Part shown: in pieces, positions 42,140 through 51,145 of the stretch
How positions within the stretch are numbered: position 1 is the first letter of the stretch
Layout: each line of letters begins with the position of its first letter
Origin: Shewanella benthica
GTDB taxonomy: Bacteria > Pseudomonadota > Gammaproteobacteria > Enterobacterales > Shewanellaceae
Reading direction: 5' to 3'
DNA: 64,000 nt
Assembly (NCBI GenBank): GCA_023284085.1
Contig: JAKVHY010000017.1
Location: forward strand, 52,348-116,347
The notes under the pieces: model-generated
What the model was told of the DNA's origin: nothing
Database searches by the model: none
Seen by the model: only the letters and a program-made list of their open reading frames with translations
Made by a program: the position numbers and the translations under genes

Positions 42140-42883
42140 TTATTTAAGTTGGAATAGGGTTAATGCATGACGAATTGTCATGCCGAATTGATTTTTAAAG
42201 GTTCGGCTCAGATGGGCACTGTCAGCAAAGCCTGCTAGGTAAGCTGCCTGAGTTGCGTTGTTGCCATTTTTAAGGGCTATTACGGCGCAAAACATTCGAC
42301 GCCATAATAGATAGGGGCGCCAGGCTATGCCCATCTCCTCGCGAAACAGATGGAGAAACCGACTCTCAGATAGAGCAAATAGCTCCGCAACCTGTGCAGC
42401 CCGCCAACTGCTGGGCTTAACGCAATCGCCATTAATGCACTTGTCCAGTTGTGAAACCAGTTCCTGTATGCGTTTGTCAGTGGGCTGACTGGTGAATGTA
42501 TCAGGATAACTGCCTAGACCTAGCTGCTCAAAGAGTGGTGTTAATAGGGGAAAGGGCTGGTCGTCGCTGCCTACAATTGATGCCATAGCGGATGATTGCA
42601 GCTCTATGTTGCATGTAGGGCGGCCAGCAAGCTTCTCTTGCAGTGCTTTCCCCCAATGGCTCAGAGGTTCGATCAGGAGTATCCAGCCAGATGCCATGGA
42701 GAGTTGGTGCTCCACGTCGGCATCGATCAGCAGTGCGCCAATTCCAGCTTTATTATTTAGCTGATAAGAGGCGTTTGGGCTTGGCCATATCAGTTGAATC
42801 GCATGGTGTTTATGGGGGGCAGTATCGATCGCTGCGCCATAAATGGTCAATATGCCGGGGTTGAGCCAAACGCTTGGGTGCAT
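42140..42883 (-). CDS. AraC-family regulator
   Basis: 247 residues. The N-terminal half is a variable sensing domain without recognisable signature. The C-terminal DNA-binding domain shows RAAQVAELFALSESRFLHLF and the second helix-turn-helix NATQAAYLAGFADSAHLSRT then FKNQFGMT. It is in the same direction as the transglutaminase-like gene, 129 bp upstream of it, and may regulate it; that is inference from position. Confidence 0.88.
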   Translation of the reverse strand: MHPSVWLNPGILTIYGAAIDTAPHKHHAIQLIWPSPNASYQLNNKAGIGALLIDADVEHQLSMASGWILLIEPLSHWGKALQEKLAGRPTCNIELQSSAMASIVGSDDQPFPLLTPLFEQLGLGSYPDTFTSQPTDKRIQELVSQLDKCINGDCVKPSSWRAAQVAELFALSESRFLHLFREEMGIAWRPYLLWRRMFCAVIALKNGNNATQAAYLAGFADSAHLSRTFKNQFGMTIRHALTLFQLK

Positions 42884-42971
42884 CTGTATCTCCTCTTGCT
42901 TCTCAATGAGACAATTATGTAGATAAACCAGAACAGAGTGATGCTCAGATCACCATTTGGATGAGATGATT

Positions 42972-43211
42972 CTATTGAAAATAAATCCAAATCTTAATAG
43001 CGATAGGCCCTAATGCTCTGTTTTTTAGTTTAGACACATACATAGGAAGTTTGAACTCTCCTAAAGTATTCAATGCAATCAAGTCCCCGTTTTCCAACTC
43101 CTCCTTAACCAGATGTTCAGGCATCCGCCCCCAACCCAGGCCTTGGGTGATTAAGGTCTTTTTAGTATGAAGGTCGGTAACATACCACTTAAGTGCATCC
43201 TTTTGTCTTTC
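42972..43211 (-). pseudogene. LysR-type regulator, C-terminal relic
   Basis: On the minus strand about 79 codons are open between a stop at 43214-43212 and TAG at 42974-42972, with no start codon. They read ...LKWYVTDLHTKKTLITQGLG, WGRMPEHLVKEELENGDL and so on, the end of a LysR co-inducer domain. The DNA-binding half is absent: the next gene begins just upstream. A deleted regulator relic. Confidence 0.8.
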
Positions 43212-43224
43212 TTATGATCACCTA

Positions 43225-43863
43225 TTAATAGGCGACACCTATGCGTTGCCGTGGATACTTGCCTGTCTCGAGCTCATCGATCATGGCCAGTGCATAGTCA
43301 CTGACAGTAATCTTGCTATTGCCTTGTACATCAAGGAGTAACTGGTCTCCGCCCACACGATATCGAGCTTGTTTTTCACCTGGAAAAATCAGCGCCGCCG
43401 GGCTGATAAAGGTCCAGTTAATTGGGCTGGTACTCTGGCGAAAAACCTCGAGTGCCTTGCCCATCTCAATTGACTCTGTGTGATATTCTGCAGGAAATTC
43501 AGGCGTATCTACCAGTTGTACATTGGGCGCGACTTCCAGAGAGCCTGCACCGCCAACCCATAATAGTCGCTCAATATTAGCGTGAGGCAGCTCAGATAGT
43601 AACTTCTCTGCCGTTTTAGAGACTATCCCATGGTTACCTGCTGCGCGTCCGCCGATAGCCGAGATGACCACATCGGCGCCTTTTACCGCTGTCGCTAAAT
43701 CTGCTTGCTTGTTGAGTAGATCTAAGCGGCGAACTTCTATATCGGTATCTGTGATCTTAGCTGGCTCTCGCACTAAGGCGATAACCTGATGGCCTCGGTT
43801 TTTAGCTTCTGTAACGATATGACTACCAATCCAACCCGATGCACCTATGACTGCAATTTTCAT
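43225..43863 (-). CDS. NAD(P)H-binding Rossmann protein (atypical SDR)
   Basis: 212 residues. The N-terminus MKIAVIGASGWIGSHIVTEA is a Rossmann dinucleotide site (GxxGxxG), followed by VIALVREPAKI and an ADVVISAIGG strand; later WVGGAGSLEV and a PEFPAEYHTE segment. It belongs to the YwnB/BVR-B type of atypical short-chain dehydrogenases, which often lack a known substrate. It is divergent from a LysR regulator gene 143 bp away and is its likely target. Confidence 0.85.
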   Translation of the reverse strand: MKIAVIGASGWIGSHIVTEAKNRGHQVIALVREPAKITDTDIEVRRLDLLNKQADLATAVKGADVVISAIGGRAAGNHGIVSKTAEKLLSELPHANIERLLWVGGAGSLEVAPNVQLVDTPEFPAEYHTESIEMGKALEVFRQSTSPINWTFISPAALIFPGEKQARYRVGGDQLLLDVQGNSKITVSDYALAMIDELETGKYPRQRIGVAY

Positions 43864-44006
43864 TTTAAATCCTCTTTTTTGTTTAATACCAATCGAGATC
43901 AGTATTCAGTTTTGATAACCATTGCAGTCTACTAGCTGGGGAATCTGGGATAAATATCGATTAATGATGTAGATTGTGTCTATCTAGGATACTAATGGTG
44001 GGTGTG

Positions 44007-44909
44007 ATGGATAGGTTTACTGCAATGCGAAGTTTTGTAGAGGTGGCCAATACTGCCAGTTTTACTCAGGCTGCGGATAACTTGAGCCTGAGTAGACTGC
44101 AGGTGTCTCGCCATGTACAAGAACTTGAGTCTTGGTTGAAGTTGAGGCTATTGCATCGCACCACACGAAAAGTGAGCTTGACCCATGCCGGGGAAGCAGC
44201 ACTAAAGCGCTGTGAGCGGATTTTAGATGAAACCGCAGCATTGGAAGTCGAGGCCTTGTCTCAGGCTGATAAGTTATCTGGGACTATTCGAATCGCGGCG
44301 CCAATCGGGCTCGCACAAAATATGTTGATTGATTTGGTGGAAGATTTTACCGAGCTCCATCCCTTGGTTAATATCGATATTCTGGCCTCGGATACTTACT
44401 CGCAATTAGTGGATGAGCGCATCGATATAGCGCTTAGATATACTCAGCAACCCGATGAAAGCCTGATTGCACGTAAATTATTTTCGATTGATTCTGTGTT
44501 GTGTGCATCGGAAGAATACCTCAAATTGCACGGCGAGCCCGTATCGCCAGCTGAGCTAACTAGGCATAACTGCCTGGTTCATTTAGGTATGTCTGAGTGG
44601 CGCTTTATCCGTGATAACCAACAATTTACGGTGAAGGTGAAAGGCAATATTCAAGGTAACGATGTGGGTCTGTTGCTTAGATCGGCTAGCCGAGGCAAAG
44701 GCGTTGTCAGGTTACCTTGCGATCTCGCTAATCCAATGATTGCCGCTAAACGGCTACGTCCTATACTCTTGGATTATCATACTTCAACTAGTGCCCTGTG
44801 GGCCGTGTATCTGTCCCGCAGTTATCAGCTACCTCTAGTGAGACAGTTTATCGACTTTATCGCTGAGCAATGGCAACAAGACATTAAACGCTTAGAGCCT
44901 GTGGATTAG
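44007..44909 (+). CDS. LysR-family regulator
   Basis: 300 residues from ATG 44007 (MDRFTAMRSFVEVANTASFT); the frame is open from 43974 but the extra residues are not family-like. The helix-turn-helix is ADNLSLSRLQVSRHVQELES, followed by LLHRTTRKVSLT. The C-terminal co-inducer domain has GTIRIAAPIGLAQNML and DIALRYTQQPDESL. Divergent from the NAD(P)H-binding gene, the usual arrangement for a LysR regulator and target. Confidence 0.9.
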   Translation: MDRFTAMRSFVEVANTASFTQAADNLSLSRLQVSRHVQELESWLKLRLLHRTTRKVSLTHAGEAALKRCERILDETAALEVEALSQADKLSGTIRIAAPIGLAQNMLIDLVEDFTELHPLVNIDILASDTYSQLVDERIDIALRYTQQPDESLIARKLFSIDSVLCASEEYLKLHGEPVSPAELTRHNCLVHLGMSEWRFIRDNQQFTVKVKGNIQGNDVGLLLRSASRGKGVVRLPCDLANPMIAAKRLRPILLDYHTSTSALWAVYLSRSYQLPLVRQFIDFIAEQWQQDIKRLEPVD

Positions 44910-44947
44910 GCCTGTAGGTTAGCGACTGTTGGCTAGGGACTGACAAT

Positions 44948-44972
44948 AAAAAGCCCCATAAAAAGGGGCTTG
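44948..44972 (-). terminator. miaE terminator
   Basis: On the minus strand AAGCCCC-tttttat-GGGGCTTTTTATT; it also has an A run on the other side and could end the convergent LysR transcript. Confidence 0.85.
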
Positions 44973-44987
44973 TTTAAGATATTCGGA

Positions 44988-45560
44988 TTAATGCAGCGCT
45001 GCGGTGAAAGGAATACTCTCGCAGATCTTGGCTTCATCGATAAGCAGCTCTTCCAAGCGGGTATCAACCACGTCTTTATCGAAATATTCATAGGCCAGTT
45101 CGACAAACATCTCTTTATGTTTCTCTTCCGACTTAGCGATGGCTTCATAGAAGTCTTTCTCTTTACCCGGCTCGAGTGCCTCGGCAACGAGGGAGAAACG
45201 CTCAAAGCCACGGGCTTCGATGACACCGGCGATGAGCATGCGGTCTAAAAATAGTTGATCGCTTGGGTGCCTATGGAGTTTGCGCACCTGAGTGATGTAC
45301 TCATCTTTTTGATCTCGGCCTAACTCATTGTCGCGGCCATGAATCAGCTTTAATACCTGCTTGAAATGGATCAGTTCTTCGAGTGCCAGATCTGTCATCG
45401 CACGAGCCAGCTTTTTATGATGGGGATAATGAGACAACATAGACATGGCCATGCCTGATGCTTTCTTTTCTGCCGAAGCATGATCTTGTAAAAAGGTATC
45501 GAAATCGGCTAATACCTTTTCGGTCCACTTAAACGGCGTGTGGTATTTCAAATCAAACAT
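44988..45560 (-). CDS. miaE: tRNA-(ms2io6A)-hydroxylase
   Basis: Diiron monooxygenase that hydroxylates the isopentenyl side chain of ms2i6A at tRNA position 37. 190 residues of ferritin-like helices with the iron ligands in HASAEKKASG, LALEELIHFKQV, EARGFERF and KSEEKHKEMFVEL, the expected four Glu and two His. The start MFDLKYHTPFKW is typical. Monocistronic with its own terminator. Cytoplasmic. Confidence 0.92.
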   Translation of the reverse strand: MFDLKYHTPFKWTEKVLADFDTFLQDHASAEKKASGMAMSMLSHYPHHKKLARAMTDLALEELIHFKQVLKLIHGRDNELGRDQKDEYITQVRKLHRHPSDQLFLDRMLIAGVIEARGFERFSLVAEALEPGKEKDFYEAIAKSEEKHKEMFVELAYEYFDKDVVDTRLEELLIDEAKICESIPFTAALH

Positions 45561-45651
45561 AAGTGCTCTTAGCGAGAAAAAACGGCATTTTACCTAAGTT
45601 AGGCCAAGTAGCAAAGCGCTAACCTAGAGACTGGCTCAGTCGAGTGCTGCT

Positions 45652-46284
45652 TTATCGCTTAACGCTGTCGATTTTACCTTTCTCGGTCGCTTCGACTTTG
45701 AGCGGATGTTTTATCTTTTTCCAGGCTGTGACCTTGCCGCCAATGTTGATATGTTCAAAATTTTGCCAAGGTTCGATATCGGCGACATCTAAGAAGTCCG
45801 CTAGCTGTTGAAAGCTGCCGGGACGGGCGACATCTATGATAAGCAGGTCTTGTTCACGGCCGCTAAAGTAGTCTAATGCACCTTGGTAATGGCGCTGATA
45901 ACACTCAAGCAAGAAGCTGTCTTTGGCAATATTATCTAAAGTCAGCGGTTCAAAAACCTCGTTATAGCAACGCTTTAATATCGGATTAAAACCACCATCA
46001 CTTCGTTGTAAGTTGGTATACATGCGTTCTAGCAACTGACGAATAGATGGCAGCCACTTATCAGACTCGCGGGTAAGGTAAACGAACTTAGCATCTGGAT
46101 AGACCTTGTCGAGTTGCTGGTAATCACAAAAAACCGGCGTATCGGCGATGATCTGGGCCTCATCCATGGCTCTTTGGGTGTAAGCGGTGTGCGCGGTTTT
46201 AAACCCTAATGAAAGGGTGGCGACACAAACGCTGGTGGTGGCCGTTCTCGGTAGACCTATGATAAATACTTTCTGCTCTGTCAC
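45652..46284 (-). CDS. Sulfotransferase-family P-loop protein
   Basis: 210 residues. The PAPS-type phosphate loop is at the N-terminus, VFIIGLPRTATTSVCVATLS, followed by DTPVFCDYQQLDKVYPDAKFVYLTRE, where the Arg of LTRES would bind the 3'-phosphate. It resembles the short Sulfotransfer_4-type proteins. Acceptor unknown. No PAPS synthesis genes are nearby. It is unrelated in sequence to the PAPS-independent AssT at 36.9 kb. It reads in the same direction as rnhA, which lies upstream by 48 bp. Confidence 0.8.
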   Translation of the reverse strand: MTEQKVFIIGLPRTATTSVCVATLSLGFKTAHTAYTQRAMDEAQIIADTPVFCDYQQLDKVYPDAKFVYLTRESDKWLPSIRQLLERMYTNLQRSDGGFNPILKRCYNEVFEPLTLDNIAKDSFLLECYQRHYQGALDYFSGREQDLLIIDVARPGSFQQLADFLDVADIEPWQNFEHINIGGKVTAWKKIKHPLKVEATEKGKIDSVKR

Positions 46285-46332
46285 TTGATTGGGGCTCTTT
46301 GGGGTTAACTTTGTATTTAAAAATGGCGAGTA

Positions 46333-47100
46333 TTAACCCGTGCGTAAACTTAAAATCTTAGCAAGCACTATTGGCTCAGGATAGCGGCAAAACTCTGCAT
46401 CCTTTTTATCTATGGCATAGATAGACATTCTGTCGGCTAACTCATTACCTTCGATACCGATATGAGCCGACACATGAGAGATAACCAGTTTTTCTTTCAG
46501 CTCGTCATACAGGGCATGTGATGCCTGAATGATATCCAGATTCTTGATGTCACCGGCAGTTTTGCGTTTCCAGCCTTTAGTTTTCCAGCCATAGGCCCAA
46601 TTGGTGATGCAATTTATCGAGTATTGGGAGTCACTGCGAATGTGTGCTGATTTGCCCGCTGCCAAATTCTCTTGTGCTATTAATAGCGCCTGATGCAATG
46701 CATTTAATTCGGCCGAGTTATTGGTGCCATAGCTGTTATATAGCCCGTACCAAAGTTCAGATAACTCATTATCTTTATACACGGCAACGCCAGAACCTGC
46801 CTTCCCTGGGTTTGGTTCACAGCCACCATCGGTATAGATCACCACATCATAGTCAGCGTTAGAAGCCGATGTTTTAGCAGAAGGGGCTTTGTTACTCTTG
46901 CTTGCGCTAGACGAACTGGATGCTTTAGCCGCATAAGTTCGAGGCGACCCACCAGAAAATGCGGCCTCGGCTTCGGCATTTGTCTTGAAGGATTTGTATT
47001 TGGCCTTAGGGAATTTATCGACCTGACGCTTGGCTTCATCCCAAGTGGTAAAAATCCCTGTTTCGCGCCCGACCCAAACTACATAAAACTTTTTAGCCAT
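46333..47100 (-). CDS. rnhA: Ribonuclease HI with viroplasmin N-terminal domain
   Basis: Cleaves RNA in RNA-DNA hybrids. 255 residues: an N-terminal viroplasmin-like hybrid-binding domain (KFYVVWVGRETGIFTTWDEA, residues 1-48), a Ser/Ala/Lys-rich linker (55-80) and the RNase H domain with acidic residues in YTDGGCEPNPG, AELNALHQAL, IRSDSQYSINCI and the late GNELADRMS. This layout is that of eukaryotic-type RNase H1 and of some bacteria; E. coli RNase HI (155 residues) lacks the first domain. A separate canonical rnhA elsewhere is possible. Confidence 0.93.
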   Translation of the reverse strand: MAKKFYVVWVGRETGIFTTWDEAKRQVDKFPKAKYKSFKTNAEAEAAFSGGSPRTYAAKASSSSSASKSNKAPSAKTSASNADYDVVIYTDGGCEPNPGKAGSGVAVYKDNELSELWYGLYNSYGTNNSAELNALHQALLIAQENLAAGKSAHIRSDSQYSINCITNWAYGWKTKGWKRKTAGDIKNLDIIQASHALYDELKEKLVISHVSAHIGIEGNELADRMSIYAIDKKDAEFCRYPEPIVLAKILSLRTG

Positions 47101-47501
47101 TTGATACTCTTAAATTTGCTGTATTGAAAAGGTATATTCTGGCAAATACTACGGTTACCTAGCGCAAAAGTCACCTGTTCGGCAGCAAGAAGCAATAACA
47201 CTGAGCTTGTTTGCACAATCTTACTGCAGTTTTATTTGCAGATAAGCTTATCCGATTAAGAAGCTGGAATGACTCAGGTGAGAATAGCTGTGAAATTAAC
47301 CATTCAGCCCCTTAGTGGTATCGAGCTTATGAGCATCCACATGTGTAAATTATTATGATTCAGTCTGGTCTGCATCGCCCCTGCTATTCAGGCTGTAGAC
47401 TGACTCACAGAATTCCCCTTAGTCTTAGGTAAACTCTGTTACCAGTTAGATATATTTTTCGACCACTTAGGTCATTTTTTGGTTTTTCAGGAGTAAATAG
47501 T
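47101..47501. other. Intergenic, no gene seen
   Basis: Divergent promoter space between rnhA and the nucleoside hydrolase gene. AT-rich, with no convincing reading frame, tRNA or long hairpin. An AGGAG at 47489-47493 serves the hydrolase start. Confidence 0.4.
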
Positions 47502-48443
47502 ATGACGAGTCGTCCCATTATCTGTGATTGTGATCCAGGCCATGATGATGCCATCTCCCTTATTCTTGCTTTTAGCACTAAAGCCTTGGATGTGCTGGCT
47601 GTGACCACGAGTGCCGGTAATCAGACACCGGATAAGACACTGAATAATGCGCTGCGCATACTGACCTTGCTGGAGCGATATGATGTGCCCGTTGCCGGTG
47701 GTGCCCTTAAGCCTCTGGCCCGAGAGCTGATCATTGCCGACAATGTTCACGGAGAGTCCGGCCTTGATGGCCCTAAACTGCCAGATCCAGCTTTCGCTCC
47801 GGTCGAGATCAACGCGGTGGAGTTGATGGCACAGAAAATTCGAGGCAGTGAGGTGCCGGTTATTCTTAACCCCACAGGCCCCTTGACCAATATTGCCCTG
47901 CTGCTGGCAGGTTATCCCGAGTTGCACGCTAAGATCGATAGCATAGTCTTGATGGGAGGCGCCGCGGCTGCGGGCAATTGGACGCCGGCCGCCGAGTTCA
48001 ATATTTTTGTCGATCCTGAGTCGGCCGATATGGTGTTTAAATCAGGAATCCCCATCGTTATGTGCGGATTGGATGTGACTCACCAAGCCTATATTGTGCA
48101 GCAAGATATAGAGCGAATTCGCGCCATAGATAATCCGGTTGCTCAGTGCGTCGCCGGTCTGTTGGATTTCTTCATGATCTATCATCAAGACCCTAAGTGG
48201 GGGCTCAAGGGGGCACCGCTGCACGATCCGTGCACCATAGCCTGGCTACTCAAACCTGAGTTGTTTACTGCTCAAGACGTGTGGGTCGGTATCGAGACTA
48301 AGGGTGAGTATACCCAAGGCATGACCGTGGTGGACAGATATCAACTGACGGGTAATAAGCCTAATGCCAAGGTGTTGTTCGATGTGGATCGTGAGGGTTT
48401 TGTCGATCTTATCGTCGAATGTCTGCAGACTTACAATAAATAG
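47502..48443 (+). CDS. rihA: Pyrimidine-type ribonucleoside hydrolase
   Basis: Hydrolyses the N-glycosidic bond of (pyrimidine) ribonucleosides for salvage. 313 residues, near the length of E. coli RihA. The calcium-binding aspartate cluster [14 protein letters not shown] is at residues 8-20, followed by [28 protein letters not shown], the [11 protein letters not shown] strand, [25 protein letters not shown] and a late HDPC with a metal Asp. AGGAG lies about 8 bases before the ATG. Single gene. Confidence 0.9.
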   Translation: MTSRPIICDCDPGHDDAISLILAFSTKALDVLAVTTSAGNQTPDKTLNNALRILTLLERYDVPVAGGALKPLARELIIADNVHGESGLDGPKLPDPAFAPVEINAVELMAQKIRGSEVPVILNPTGPLTNIALLLAGYPELHAKIDSIVLMGGAAAAGNWTPAAEFNIFVDPESADMVFKSGIPIVMCGLDVTHQAYIVQQDIERIRAIDNPVAQCVAGLLDFFMIYHQDPKWGLKGAPLHDPCTIAWLLKPELFTAQDVWVGIETKGEYTQGMTVVDRYQLTGNKPNAKVLFDVDREGFVDLIVECLQTYNK

Positions 48444-48532
48444 TCTTTATTCGATAAACTTTTTAAATTGAGAAGTATTTGAGCGCATGCCTTATGAGCA
48501 GATAATGCGCTCATTGATGGATTCTCTGAGGC

Positions 48533-49099
48533 TTATTTCTTCATGCATTGGGAGAGTAGCTGGGCAAAGAAGTCACTGCCTTTGCGCTGGGTAAATTCGA
48601 TATTACGTTCGGGAATGGATTCAGGGTCGTTATAACTGGCTAGTGCTTGCTCCATGCTAGTCTCTCGAATGATATGCAGCAAGGGGTAGGGGGAGCGATT
48701 GGTGTAGTTCGATGGCTCATCCATAGGCTCGCCGTCGAAACAGTAATCCGGATGCATACTGGCAAGCTGATAAACGCCTTCATAGCCTTGTTCGATAAGC
48801 AGATTGTTGGCTACATCGACCAGATCCAGATAAAGGTAGAAGCCCTCGAAACCACGGGGGACAATAAACAGTGTGGTCTCAACCTCTGGATTGTCATCCA
48901 AAAACTTACACTCTTTTATCAAGGCTTCGAGTACATTATGCATCTTGGATTCATCGATCACCGTGTAGCGTATGCTGCCACGTTCGACTTCCCGGCGAGC
49001 GAACGGACAGATGTTGTACTTCATTATCACCCTTTCTACCCAATTTTGAGTCTGCTGCGCGATGAGCCGAAGTTCTTTGTCTTGTTCGTGTTCTGACAT
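48533..49099 (-). CDS. DUF1415 family protein
   Basis: 188 residues, soluble, unknown function. It shows the DUF1415 pattern: TQNWVERVIMKYNICPFARR near residue 15-35 (with a Cys and Arg pair), VETTLFIVPRGFEGFYLYL, YQLASMHPDYCFDGE, NRSPYPLLHIIRE. The conserved Cys/Asp/His pattern would suit a metal or hydrolytic site, but nothing is established. It is convergent with rihA. Confidence 0.88.
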   Translation of the reverse strand: MSEHEQDKELRLIAQQTQNWVERVIMKYNICPFARREVERGSIRYTVIDESKMHNVLEALIKECKFLDDNPEVETTLFIVPRGFEGFYLYLDLVDVANNLLIEQGYEGVYQLASMHPDYCFDGEPMDEPSNYTNRSPYPLLHIIRETSMEQALASYNDPESIPERNIEFTQRKGSDFFAQLLSQCMKK

Positions 49100-49219
49100 G
49101 CCAGCCTAGCCTTAATCTGTTTTAGTAATGCACCTATGTCGGCAAGGATAAGGAGGAAAGACAGAGTACGCAAGCGCTCCGTGTTGAACTTATTGCCTAA
49201 TCTTATTAAATAACTCTGG

Positions 49220-49813
49220 TTATGGTGAGATCATAGGGATGATCGATGCCACGAGTAGGACTGCCATAGAGATGTTGAAGACTTTCTGTTGTCGTTTATT
49301 CTTGAGTAGGCGTTTTAAGGCGACGCCAAAACCTAGCCAAGTGATGGCGCAGGGAAAGGCTACGCCGAGGAAAACAGCCGCGATAGTCAATACTTGCGGG
49401 GTTAATGCAGTATCAAGATGGGTGAAGGTGGCTATTGCGCCCACGGCCATTATCCAGCCTTTAGGGTTGACCCATTGAAAGGCTGCCGCCTGTATGAAAC
49501 TCAATGGATTCGATGTCTGTCTGCCTTCCATCTTACTGCTGCTATTGGCAATAAGCCATGAGAGGTAGAGCAGGTAAGCTATTCCTATATATTTGATGAC
49601 TAAATGAATGACCGGGTAGGTCTGGAATAAGGCGCTCATGCCTAAACCTATGGCGAGCACCATGCAAGGGAAACCTAGGCATATCCCGGTTAAGTGCGGC
49701 AGACTTCGTTTGATACCAAAGTTGACCCCTGAGCTCATCAACATGACATTGTTTGGCCCCGGGGTTATCCCGGACGAGAAGGCAAACAGAGCAATAGCTA
49801 AAATGAGTTCCAT
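49220..49813 (-). CDS. LysE/RhtB-family exporter
   Basis: 197 residues, about six hydrophobic helices. The family signature FSSGITPGPNNVMLMSSGVNFG is at residues 12-33, with the SPxxW-like region FQWVNPKGWIMAVGAIATF further on. Inner-membrane exporter of amino acids or derivatives such as homoserine or lysine; the substrate cannot be told. Same direction as DUF1415, 120 bp upstream of it. Confidence 0.88.
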   Translation of the reverse strand: MELILAIALFAFSSGITPGPNNVMLMSSGVNFGIKRSLPHLTGICLGFPCMVLAIGLGMSALFQTYPVIHLVIKYIGIAYLLYLSWLIANSSSKMEGRQTSNPLSFIQAAAFQWVNPKGWIMAVGAIATFTHLDTALTPQVLTIAAVFLGVAFPCAITWLGFGVALKRLLKNKRQQKVFNISMAVLLVASIIPMISP

Positions 49814-50067
49814 ATGAGACCTGTAGGGTAAATCGGGAAGCCATATTAGCTAAATTGGTTAGACAATAAAGTAAATTTTTACAATCGTACTCAGTTTAAT
49901 ACCTTGGTTGATAGCTAAGATCTTCAACATAGCTATGTTAGATAATCCATAGGCAAATGTTTTCAATTTTGGTTACTTATGAGTCAGGTTAGGTTAACCT
50001 TTGCTGTGTTATTGTTGAGGCATTGAAAAATTGTTGAGTGCCTAGCTCTGGTATCGAAAGGAACTTC

Positions 50068-50631
50068 ATTATCAAAAAAATAATCTGCTTATTTTTAATC
50101 ACACTCTTGACTGCTTGCGTCACTGTGGACCCTGTTGAAACCAGCTCTACACGCACGACTATGGTGACAACGGGTGATCTAGGTTTCATTTCTGAGAAAA
50201 CTTCTCGTTTTGCCTGGCATCCTTCATTGGAAAATGTGGTTGCGGATGAGAGAATTAACGGTGAAAAAGTCGTTCGTCATATGCGCGCCTCGATCACTCA
50301 GATTATGGAGTCTAAAGGTTATCGACTCGTGTCCATAGATGAGTCTCCGGATCTGCTGATAGGTTTTGGTTTGGCACTCGAGTCCGACATGAGTGATGCC
50401 GAGATCTTGAAGAAAGCCGGATTAGTGCCTGGTTTATCGACTGCTGGTATCGATTCTGATGAGTATGAGAAAGGCTCAGTGTTAGTGGCGCTATTTAAGC
50501 CGATGCAACAACAGCCAGTTTGGCGTGTGTTAGCACAAGGCTTTACCGATTTTAAGCAGTCTGGTGAACAGAGGCAGCAACGTTTTGACGAACTTATCTC
50601 TTTAATGTTGGGAAGCATTCCTAGCGTTTAA
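50068..50631 (+). CDS. DUF4136 lipoprotein (possible ATT start)
   Basis: About 188 residues. The lipoprotein signal is IKKIICLFLITLLTAC with a lipobox LLTAC; the mature part (FISEKTSRFAWHPSLENV, ...DLLIGFGLALES) fits DUF4136. No ATG fits the start: the sequence AAAGGAACTTC is followed by ATT ATC AAA AAA, so the codon in the expected place is ATT at 50068. The alternative is GTG 50038, which would add ten residues before the signal peptide and lacks an RBS. Function unknown. The next gene is in the same direction after 30 bp. Confidence 0.8.
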   Translation: MIKKIICLFLITLLTACVTVDPVETSSTRTTMVTTGDLGFISEKTSRFAWHPSLENVVADERINGEKVVRHMRASITQIMESKGYRLVSIDESPDLLIGFGLALESDMSDAEILKKAGLVPGLSTAGIDSDEYEKGSVLVALFKPMQQQPVWRVLAQGFTDFKQSGEQRQQRFDELISLMLGSIPSV

Positions 50632-50661
50632 TTTTAAAGATAGAAGTTTAGGAGAAGGATT

Positions 50662-51090
50662 TTGAAATTTTCAATGACACGAATCTTGGTATTGGCATTA
50701 ACGCTGATTTCGTTTCAAGGCTTAGCCTCTGCAGACTGGGTTAAAATTGCAGATAAAACCGTCAATTATAAGACTGAAACCGATACGGTTACTCCTCATT
50801 ACAGCGAGAAAAGTGTCACTCATATCAAGTTAAAGTGCACCCAAGGTTCAGTGAACCTGCATAAAGTCGTACTGAATATGAGCGATGGTACCAGCAAGAC
50901 AGTCGACAACTTAGGTCTGTTAACCAAGGGACTGTCTAGCCGCAGTATCACCGTGCCTAAAGGGGATGTTAAAATCGAGTCTATCGATTTAACCTATGAC
51001 AGCGTCGGTAGTCAGACCCTAGCCATTGCCGGGCTCTCCAAGAAGGGGAAGCTGGACATCATGGGCAAGCAACCCGCAGACAAAGATTAA
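50662..51090 (+). CDS. DUF2541-like exported protein
   Basis: 142 residues. TTG 50662 has AGGAG at 50651-50655; an ATG at 50674 is the alternative start. Signal peptide up to GLASA, then ADWVKIADKTVNYKTE and a beta-rich domain (VTHIKLKCTQGSVNLHKVVL, ...GDVKIESIDLTYDSVG). It resembles the periplasmic DUF2541/YaaI type. Probably co-transcribed with the DUF4136 lipoprotein. A terminator follows. Confidence 0.75.
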   Translation: MKFSMTRILVLALTLISFQGLASADWVKIADKTVNYKTETDTVTPHYSEKSVTHIKLKCTQGSVNLHKVVLNMSDGTSKTVDNLGLLTKGLSSRSITVPKGDVKIESIDLTYDSVGSQTLAIAGLSKKGKLDIMGKQPADKD

Positions 51091-51111
51091 CTTCTATTGA
51101 GTTAGCCATAG

Positions 51112-51137
51112 AACAAGCCCGCAAGGGCTTGTTTCAT
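51112..51137 (+). terminator. Terminator after DUF2541-like gene
   Basis: AACAAGCCC-gcaa-GGGCTTGTT stem followed by TCATTT; it stands between convergent genes. Confidence 0.85.
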
Positions 51138-51145
51138 TTGGGGCT

